The notes under the pieces are model-generated. The model saw only the letters and a program-made list of their open reading frames with translations, had not been told where the DNA came from and searched no databases. 16,549 bases of DNA, from the NCBI GenBank assembly GCA_946481605.1, contig CAMLPA010000020.1, positions 1-16,549 on the forward strand. The letters run 5' to 3'. The translations under genes and the position numbers were made by a program. Shown one piece after another: positions 8,401-13,599 of the stretch; position 1 is the stretch's first letter; every line of letters begins with the position of its first letter. The DNA is from an uncultured Flavihumibacter sp. (GTDB lineage: Bacteria; Bacteroidota; Bacteroidia; Chitinophagales; Chitinophagaceae).

Positions 8401-8939
8401 TTTTTGGTCCCTTTAATGATGATGGCGGCTCCAACAAGCGGTTCGCCGGTCCGGTCATCTGTTATTTTGCCAGTAACGGTGATGGTTGTGATTACCGGTT
8501 CATCCGGCTTTTTACCGGCCATTTCAGGCGCGGAAATTACCCGGCTTAAAAACACCGTATTGTCCTCCAGGCGGTAAGTCAGTGCCTGGTCTTTAAATAC
8601 GAGCTTCAGAAAAACATGGAACGGTGCATTTTTTACATTTACAGAAACCGGCCGGGCATGCAGGAATATGTTGGCTGGCGCGGCAAAAAAGATACCTGTC
8701 TGTTTTTCAACATCTTCCAGCACTTCTTTCAGGGATGCATTCCTGGTAGTGAGCGTTACATTCTGGGCGCGGGGTTTGGCACAAATGGCCAGGGAGCCGC
8801 CCAACATTAATACAATAAGCAGTTTCATAAAACGACAAATTTGCGAACATCCCACTGGTTGTGTACGCTGCCGGAACATCGGGGGCCCGATTTCACACGG
8901 GGGTACAGCAAGCCGTAGGTCATAAGCTGTTTTTAACAT
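5412..8939 (-). CDS. SusC/RagA family TonB-dependent transporter with STN signalling domain
   Basis: An 1175-aa outer-membrane transporter. Domains in order: signal peptide core around residues 38-58 (MKLLIVLMLGGSLAICA), STN domain about 60-133 (NASLKEVLEDVEKQTGI), CarboxypepD_reg-like beta-sandwich about 153-225 (TVTGKITDDRTGEPLVGAAI), the SusC signature SMKDVVVTGMYNRKAS at 231-246, plug about 245-370 ending in IYGARAANGVVVIET, then a 22-strand-type barrel ending in Phe (FSFTIQAMF). The STN domain marks it as a transducer that can signal to a FecR protein, which is encoded just upstream. Transport would be energised by TonB-ExbBD, not present here. The start is uncertain: ATG at 8939 has the AACCAA leader shared with neighbours and gives a 37-aa pre-extension, while ATG at 8828 would give a conventional signal peptide. 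First gene of the tight five-gene operon. Confidence 0.95.
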   Translation of the reverse strand: MLKTAYDLRLAVPPCEIGPPMFRQRTQPVGCSQICRFMKLLIVLMLGGSLAICAKPRAQNVTLTTRNASLKEVLEDVEKQTGIFFAAPANIFLHARPVSVNVKNAPFHVFLKLVFKDQALTYRLEDNTVFLSRVISAPEMAGKKPDEPVITTITVTGKITDDRTGEPLVGAAIIIKGTKKGTTTNAQGEFSIDAEPGSVLLVTSLGFTPLQVKVDDSATRLVLKMTVSVESMKDVVVTGMYNRKASTFTGATTTFSQEELIRSSNQNIIQSLKNLDPAFQLVDNLQFGSDPNRLPDIQLRGQSGFPDLNGEYGTNPNLPLFILDGFETTLQKVIDLDPYRIKSATILKDAAAKAIYGARAANGVVVIETIRPAAGKLQITYNSNINLEAPDLSSYNLTNAREKLQVEDAANIYSSVYTSEQYALQRRRAEIADLIDRGVNTDWLSQPVRMGVGQRHSIRLEGGDSYLRYGVDLMMNDVQGAMKGSGRRTTSGAVDLLYRVKKFSFSNVLTIGFNKAENSPYGDFQRFALMNPYFPKTDANGIIQPLISNNLVRSPLTPTGSTIILGPQSFVTFSDAVTNPLYNATIGTKDFSRYTDITNNFNIEWTLSPGLVARGRVGYNKQITTADQFLPANHTMFYTWTSDALRSRRGRYTKSNGETTYLNGNLSLNYTRNFGRHQLFANGGYDISEQKGDLQTYIVEGFPSEDIDYIAAGYQFSQDSRRPSGAPSVVRDLGVFGAVNYSWDDRFLMDLSYRASESSQFGANSRWGSFWSAGAGWNLHKERWVQDLGFVKQFRVRGSTGYTGSQGFSSYMSYATYSYIFGDTYAGGNGAKLISLANPELKWQQKQDHNIGVDLSLFKRLDLRADYYVGNTDGLITDISLPPSAGFATYKANLGKTRNEGIELRLNYKVFTNTAKRNSLSIFATLAHNKNTLKEISNSLDAWNDKRDAESTAGGLVRFQDSASKATPANRPKVRFVVDQSMNAIWAVPSMGIDQATGAEVYLKKDGTLTTVWDPNDQVVAGDNLPKYSGNFGFSLNLEGWQLSSSFLYRIGGQVYNQTLVDKIENANIYQNLDKRILTQRWRAPGDISFFKNVADFGLTRPSTRFVMNLNTVSLSTVNLSYDLDRLAAIRRLGLRRLRVGGAMNDVFVLSSVAVERGTAYPFARRFSFTIQAMF

Positions 8940-9107
8940 AACTTAGAACTGGTTTTGGTTAGAAAATGAGCATTACAAGGCGAAATTGACAAACCAAACT
9001 ACTTACCGGGAGTGTTGCAATCACTTCCGGTTTTTGTTATAAGGCTGTCAAAAAAGATACTGTATTTTAAAAACGAAGTTGTTCAATAGCTGTCCTGACA
9101 GTAATGG
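8940..9107 (-). promoter_or_regulatory. Presumed control region of the uptake operon
   Basis: This 168-bp gap between the FecR-type stop and the SusC-type start is the natural place for the operon promoter under control of the local ECF sigma factor. Visible elements are a near-palindrome CTGTCCTGACAG at 9090-9101, a hairpin at 9005-9031, and AACCAA (minus strand) at 8955-8960. I find no confident Bacteroidota -33/-7 (TTTG ... TAnnTTTG) pair. The promoter assignment rests on position only. Confidence 0.4.
9005..9031 (+). terminator. Hairpin with T-run on the plus strand, role unclear
   Basis: ACCGGGAGTG (9005-9014) pairs with CACTTCCGGT (9022-9031) around a 7-nt loop. On the plus strand all 10 pairs form (one G-U) and TTTTGTT follows, so it looks like an intrinsic terminator in that direction. 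On the minus strand, the direction of the genes, the same position becomes an A-C mismatch and no T-run follows. It may stop antisense transcripts, act as a weak terminator after the FecR-type gene, or be a leader element of the SusC-type mRNA. Confidence 0.35.
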
Positions 9108-10241
9108 TTAAGGCAGCACTACCAGCCTTTTTCCATCTTCCATCCTGAAATTCACCCCCCATTCTTTCAGCGCCTTCAGTACTGCAGACAGCTTTACTGT
9201 ACGACTGATTTTTCCGGAAAAATAGACATCAGGCACATTGCCTTCGTACGTTACATCTATATCGTACCAGCGCTCCAGTTGGCGCATTACTTCGCGCAGG
9301 CTGGCTCCTTCAAGGTTAAACGCTCCGTTTTTCCAGGCCACGGCAGCTTGCACATCTACATTGCTTTTGATCTGAACAGCGCCACCGGGAGTTATGCTGG
9401 CTTGCTGATCGGGCTTCATCACTGTATTGGCTACTGAAATAATGCCATGCAGCAATGTTGCTTTGATGGCAGTTTCATTGGTGTATGCATTGATGTTGAA
9501 TTTTGTGCCCACCACCTTTACTTCGTTGCCGCCCGATAAGCCAACCAAAAAAGGATGCTGCTCGTCGGCAGTCACCTCAAAATATCCTTCTCCGGTCAGT
9601 TCAACTCTTCGTTCAGGCCCATTAAATACTGTTGGATATTTCAGGGAGCTCGCTGCATTTAACCAAACCCTTGTACCGTCTGGCAACACAATGCGGAACT
9701 GTCCCCCCCGGGGTGTTGACAAAAGATTGAACACCTGTCCCATCTCGTCTTCCCTGCCTTCGTAAGTTAATTCACCACCATTTTGGATTACAGCGGCACC
9801 GCCCTGTTGCAGGGTAGCATTCCCCGATGAATCAAGTTCCACGCGGGTACCATCAGCAAGTGTAAGTATTGCCTTCTCGCCGCCAGGCGCTGGATCCTGC
9901 TGTACCACTGCGGAAGGCTCCCGTACACTCCTGTTAAATTGATTCCAGGTAAACAGCAGGGTTATTACCGCAGCGGCGATGGCGGCGGCTGCCATCCAGC
10001 GGACCGGCAATTTGCGAACACGGGGTTCGGGTTGCGCGATGGCCGTAATCATACTGCTCCACCTGGCAGAAACATAGTCGGGATCTTTATCCTGTAGGGA
10101 AGCCAGTTCCAGGAGCACATCTTCAAATGCCGGATCGTTTGTGCTTTGCTGCAATAAAAATTTCAGGCGTTCCGCCTCGCTGGCCGATAATTTATCGGTC
10201 AGGTATTTGTCGAGTAGTTGATATGCTTCCTGTTTTTCCAC
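9108..10241 (-). CDS. FecR family anti-sigma factor / sigma regulator with DUF4974-like C-terminus
   Basis: A 377-aa inner-membrane regulator. The cytoplasmic N-terminal part (1-80) should bind the sigma factor, a single membrane helix follows at about 81-98 (RWMAAAAIAAAVITLLF), then a periplasmic FecR domain at about 170-270 (STPRGGQFRIVLPDGTRVWL, VELTGEGYFEV, VVGTKFNINAY), and a DUF4974-like domain at about 308-375 (GASLREVMRQLERWYDIDV). This order is standard for Bacteroidota FecR proteins, which hold an ECF sigma factor until signalled by the STN domain of a cognate SusC transporter. The start is GTG (10239-10241). It fits because the next residues MEKQEAYQLLDKYL are the usual N-terminus, and AACCAA lies 15-20 nt upstream as for SusC. 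The gene is 73 nt downstream of the sigma gene. Confidence 0.93.
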   Translation of the reverse strand: MEKQEAYQLLDKYLTDKLSASEAERLKFLLQQSTNDPAFEDVLLELASLQDKDPDYVSARWSSMITAIAQPEPRVRKLPVRWMAAAAIAAAVITLLFTWNQFNRSVREPSAVVQQDPAPGGEKAILTLADGTRVELDSSGNATLQQGGAAVIQNGGELTYEGREDEMGQVFNLLSTPRGGQFRIVLPDGTRVWLNAASSLKYPTVFNGPERRVELTGEGYFEVTADEQHPFLVGLSGGNEVKVVGTKFNINAYTNETAIKATLLHGIISVANTVMKPDQQASITPGGAVQIKSNVDVQAAVAWKNGAFNLEGASLREVMRQLERWYDIDVTYEGNVPDVYFSGKISRTVKLSAVLKALKEWGVNFRMEDGKRLVVLP

Positions 10242-10314
10242 AGCAACAATTCAGTTTGGTTGGTACACGTTCTACCTATAATAACGCAGAAGGTGACGCA
10301 TAGGACTGTTCCCG

Positions 10315-10905
10315 CTAAAAATTTTTTCCCATGGCAGCAATCAGTACCAGGACAGGTAAGGATATGCCCGTTTCGCGGTGAATGAAGTTTTTGATGAACC
10401 TGAGGGAAATAACCAGTTGGTCCTTCACGGTGTGTTGCGATAACGCCAGTTTTGCAGCAATTTCTTTGTGACTTAGTCCCTGAACCCGGCTCAACCGGAA
10501 AATCTCCTGCCGGCGCGGTGGCAGTTTTGAAATGGCCTGTTCTATTAACCGTGCAAGTTCACGCGCCCCCAGTGCATCGGTTGCCGTATCAGGCACCTCT
10601 CCTGCTGTTTCAAGTGGCTGGGGTTGCCTGGCAAGCTGACGCAGGTAACTCAAGGACAAATTTGACGCCACACGGTACAGCCATCCTACCGGGTTCTCCA
10701 TACCAGACACGTCTTCCCTGTTCACCCATAGCCGGAGAAATACTTCCTGTACGATTTCCTCCGCTACCAGTTCAGATTTCGTGATTTTACAAATGAAGGG
10801 AAAAAGATGGGCGTTGTAGGCATGAAAAACGAGCGCAAAGGCAGGCTCCCCTCCCGTCCTGATGTTTTCAAATAAAACTTTATCATTATGTGTAGTAGCG
10901 CGCAT
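10315..10905 (-). CDS. ECF RNA polymerase sigma factor (sigma-70 family, Bacteroidetes-expanded group)
   Basis: A 196-aa sigma factor. Region 2 is at about residues 20-92 (FPFICKITKSELVAEEIVQE, VFLRLWVNRED, NPVGWLYRVASNLSLSYLR), where the core RNA polymerase and -10 contacts lie. Region 4 is at about 115-173 (AISKLPPRRQEIFRLSRVQG, LSHKEIAAKLALSQHTVKDQ), a helix-turn-helix for the -35 element. Region 3 is absent, as expected for ECF factors. An unusual hydrophobic tail (ISLPVLVLIAAM, 181-192) follows region 4. The gene sits immediately upstream of the FecR-type gene, so the pair is expected to control the SusC operon. Length and order match the family well. Confidence 0.95.
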   Translation of the reverse strand: MRATTHNDKVLFENIRTGGEPAFALVFHAYNAHLFPFICKITKSELVAEEIVQEVFLRLWVNREDVSGMENPVGWLYRVASNLSLSYLRQLARQPQPLETAGEVPDTATDALGARELARLIEQAISKLPPRRQEIFRLSRVQGLSHKEIAAKLALSQHTVKDQLVISLRFIKNFIHRETGISLPVLVLIAAMGKNF

Positions 10906-11017
10906 CCGGATAAAGGTACAGGTTCGCCGATTTAAAACCTTTTTTCAAACAGACATGTTTCAAATTCGGGATGGTACCTGCTGCGTTACGAGGCACGAAG
11001 TAATCACGTGAAACCTG
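10906..11017 (-). promoter_or_regulatory. Sigma-factor gene upstream region
   Basis: This 112-bp gap between the glutaminase-family gene and the sigma gene holds a minus-strand element TCTGTTTG (10946-10953), one base from the Bacteroidota -7 consensus TAnnTTTG. No TTTG lies at the expected -33 distance. TTTGAAA occurs twice with a 15-bp period (10943-10949 and 10958-10964, minus strand). The distal part is the dispersed repeat copy at 10981-11013. No convincing terminator for the upstream gene was found, so readthrough into the sigma gene is possible. Confidence 0.3.
10981..11013 (-). repeat. Copy of the dispersed TTTCACG...TTCGTGCCTCG repeat
   Basis: Read on the minus strand, this stretch starts TTTCACGTGATTACTTCGTG and continues CCTCGTAACGCAG. 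It resembles 130-153 (TTTCACGCGGTTGTTTCGTG) and shares ATTACTT plus CCTCGxAACGCAGC with 325-349. Two locations about 10.8 kb apart carrying the same diverged element indicates an intergenic dispersed repeat rather than gene-specific regulation. Confidence 0.5.
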
Positions 11018-13456
11018 TTATTTCCCCGCAAACTTCTGCTTCAGCACCGGCATGAAATACCCGCCCACCACACTCCTCGCCTGAAACCCAACCATTTTTC
11101 CGGTAGTGGTTTCGTGCCAGTCGCTGATGGGTACGCGTGAACTTGTTTCCTGCGCGAACTTATAAACCGGCGCGAGGAGTTGTTTCATTTTGGCTGCGTC
11201 TTCGGTGAGGGAAGCCGTCCATACAATCCAGTCTGATTTGGTATAGGTTTTACGGCTATCGAGGGGTAGTCCGTAAGTAAGTTGTTTGGTGAGGTAAAAA
11301 TCTATTTCCTTCGTGTACACTTCTTCCGGGAAGAGTTGCAGGGAAAGTACTTTATCCCAGATGAGGTTGTATTTCTGGCTCCAGGTATTTTTATTACTGA
11401 AGGTAAGCGCATAATGGTCGCCGTCATCTGCCATTTCCATCCATTTCAGGGTCATTTTTTTGGCCATCTCTCCATACTTTTCCGCAACTGATTTTTCACC
11501 CAGTTGTCCGGCCAGTTGCGCGTAAGCGCCGAGCGCAGTGATGGCTTTTACGGAAAGGTTAGCGTTCCTGGCAAGGTGTCCGGCGAAATCATCGGTACAA
11601 AGCTGGTTGGCTGGATCGAAACCTTCTTTGGAGAGGTATTCCGCCCAGGTACTGAGTGTTTTCCAGTGTTTGCGGGCGTATTCAGCATTCCCTTCCGCTT
11701 TTGCGATAGCAGCAGTAAGCAGGATCATATTACCAGATTCTTCCACAGGCATATCTTCTCCGTAAGTTTGTCCGTTTGCGATGGGGTATGTTCCCAGGTC
11801 GTGCGCCGCGAAAGGCTTTTTCCATTTCCCACTTTCGCTGTAATAAAATATTCCGTTCAACATACCTTTCAGTAGATCGGGATTGTACAAAAGGTAAAGC
11901 GGAGCCGATGGGTAAGTTACATCCACAGTATTTATGGAGCCATTGCTGAAATTTTCTTTGGATAAGAACAGCAATTCTCCCTCCGGGCTCTTCACCAGTT
12001 TATGCGCGGCTATACTTTGACGGTAGCCGGTAACACACAGTTCAGCGAGGGCTTTCCCTCCTGCTTTCAGTGCGTCATTGTACACTTTGGCATCCATTTG
12101 TGTGGCACGTTCGGCTATTTTGCTATATCCGGTAAAAGCTGCATTCAATTCCTTTTCAATCGTGTTGCTGTTTTCTTTCCACCAAGGCAACAGGTTTTGC
12201 CCAAAATATTGAATAGGAAAAAGATCGTCATAACCAAGCAGCAGCAATTGTTCAGCAGGTGCTGTTCCTATTTTTCCAAAATCCAATATGGTATTGAGCG
12301 CTAAACTTTTTCCTTCTTTTAATGAAGCCGGTTTAGTGTTTTTTGAAAGAAAGGCTTTTCCTTCCCCTGTGGTTGAAACGAACTGCACCACATCCTTACC
12401 CGATCTGGCAGCCACATAAAAATAACCCCAATCGATGCGGAGGTTATCCCCTTTCTTTTTTAATATCGGCTGCTCCTTCGTTCCGGCTTTTAAGATACTG
12501 AGCGCACCGTTCTGATAAGCAGCAGCCATCACCTCCTGTACCGGTTCATTCACGGCGATATCCGTAGCGGCTGAAAACAAAATTTTCACCTGGTGTGGTT
12601 TTGCATCACTGGAATTTGCTTTGAAACTGATATAGGATATCGGGCGTGCTACCAGACTAAGGTCATCCGCAAGCAATGGAGATAGGAAATCGACCTGGAG
12701 GTGAACGGGACCGCATTCAAAACCGTAGGTGGTTTTTGTGGCCGTCATTTCGCGGCTGGATTGAGTGGCCACTGGCATATCTTCTAATTTCTTCACGGGT
12801 TCCATTACAAAACCCGCATCCAGCAATGTTCCGCCGGCAGTATTTTTTACATGGATGGCTAAAGTGTTCTTTCCCTTTACGAGTCCTTCCATGGGAAGGA
12901 AGATGTATTTTTCGTTCCATCCATCGTGTTTATACACCTGTTTTCCGTTCAGAAAAACCACCACATTGTCATCGTGTTTTAACTTAAGAAACGTTTTTCC
13001 AGCGGGGGCATCCTTCAATTCAAAAGTTCGGATTGCATATAGGTTGGGACTGTACCAGTAAGTTTTCACCAGGCTTCTGTTGTCGCCGAATGGCGCTGCG
13101 CCGGTTTTCCAGTTTCGTGCATCGAAACCTGGTTGTATCCATCCTGCTTCCGGTATGGTTTCGGTGTATTGGAAATTGCATTCTCCTTCGTCGGAAGCAG
13201 GTAAAACAGTCTCGTACAATTTTGCTTCCTTTCCCATAAAGCGGTACAATTTTCCATCTACATTGATGATGCCCAGTAATCCATGATCCGTTCCTGTCCA
13301 GTGTTTGGTATGTGAAGCCGTGAGTTCATCCGTGAAACTCCAGATACTAAAGTAAGGATCGTGGGTAATCAACGGGTAAGCGGGGGCTTTATTTACTTGC
13401 GCAAAGTTGTGGCAGCAGCAGAATAGAAAGAGCAAAAGCGCTGGAATACGTTTCAT
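11018..13456 (-). CDS. Secreted glutaminase A-family protein (DUF4964/DUF5127/DUF4965/DUF1793)
   Basis: An 812-aa protein with a signal peptide (1-19, cleavage near NFA-QV). Domains: DUF4964-like N-terminus about 22-85 (APAYPLITHDPYFSIWS), a beta jelly-roll insert about 92-220 (FLKLKHDDNVVVFLNGKQVY), DUF5127 about 235-460, and a large alpha-helical domain of the DUF4965/DUF1793 type about 465-808. The last carries diagnostic stretches VDVTYPSAPLYLLYNPD, AAHDLGTYPIANGQTYGEDM, TWSQKYNLIWDKVL and SRVPISDWHETTTG. The name comes from the fungal glutaminase GtaA; the fold resembles (alpha/alpha)-barrel glycosidases, and the true substrate of the Bacteroidota members is not settled, so the activity stays open. 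It lies 112 bp upstream of the sigma gene on the same strand. It probably acts in the periplasm or outside the cell. Confidence 0.88.
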   Translation of the reverse strand: MKRIPALLLFLFCCCHNFAQVNKAPAYPLITHDPYFSIWSFTDELTASHTKHWTGTDHGLLGIINVDGKLYRFMGKEAKLYETVLPASDEGECNFQYTETIPEAGWIQPGFDARNWKTGAAPFGDNRSLVKTYWYSPNLYAIRTFELKDAPAGKTFLKLKHDDNVVVFLNGKQVYKHDGWNEKYIFLPMEGLVKGKNTLAIHVKNTAGGTLLDAGFVMEPVKKLEDMPVATQSSREMTATKTTYGFECGPVHLQVDFLSPLLADDLSLVARPISYISFKANSSDAKPHQVKILFSAATDIAVNEPVQEVMAAAYQNGALSILKAGTKEQPILKKKGDNLRIDWGYFYVAARSGKDVVQFVSTTGEGKAFLSKNTKPASLKEGKSLALNTILDFGKIGTAPAEQLLLLGYDDLFPIQYFGQNLLPWWKENSNTIEKELNAAFTGYSKIAERATQMDAKVYNDALKAGGKALAELCVTGYRQSIAAHKLVKSPEGELLFLSKENFSNGSINTVDVTYPSAPLYLLYNPDLLKGMLNGIFYYSESGKWKKPFAAHDLGTYPIANGQTYGEDMPVEESGNMILLTAAIAKAEGNAEYARKHWKTLSTWAEYLSKEGFDPANQLCTDDFAGHLARNANLSVKAITALGAYAQLAGQLGEKSVAEKYGEMAKKMTLKWMEMADDGDHYALTFSNKNTWSQKYNLIWDKVLSLQLFPEEVYTKEIDFYLTKQLTYGLPLDSRKTYTKSDWIVWTASLTEDAAKMKQLLAPVYKFAQETSSRVPISDWHETTTGKMVGFQARSVVGGYFMPVLKQKFAGK

Positions 13457-13599
13457 GTATGCGTGTATTGTAGGAAACTGAAATTAGGGAGAAGGGATGG
13501 TTGGAAGTGTTAATGGATTTTAATTGGGGAGGGAAGTGCGTTTGGCGGTGTTCTCTTTTTTCGTAAAAATTGTATCTTGTCCTGCGAAATACCCCCTAT
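13457..13599. promoter_or_regulatory. Divergent intergenic region
   Basis: The 143 bp between two divergently transcribed genes must hold the start signals of both, unless the right-hand gene begins elsewhere. It is AT-rich near 13551-13575. A TATCTTG at 13573-13579 partly resembles a Bacteroidota -7 element for the plus-strand gene, but no TTTG is correctly spaced upstream. No individual promoter can be called with confidence. Confidence 0.3.

Noticed and set aside
9037..9056. TTGACA followed by TATAAC on the minus strand, like a sigma-70 promoter
   Set aside because: The spacer is only 4 nt, and Bacteroidota do not use the enterobacterial promoter consensus.
10268..10297. Nine-codon ATG frame between the sigma and FecR genes
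   Set aside because: Too short to support as a gene and not in frame with the FecR start; no leader-peptide features such as codon runs.
10280..10315. GGGAAC and CGTC on the minus strand after the sigma gene, like an ECF promoter for the FecR-type gene
   Set aside because: The two elements are about 9 nt apart, far short of the usual 15-17, so the match is probably chance.
10991..11011. Weak stem CACG/CGTG as a terminator for the glutaminase-family gene
   Set aside because: Only four contiguous pairs and no T-run; it is better explained as part of the dispersed repeat.
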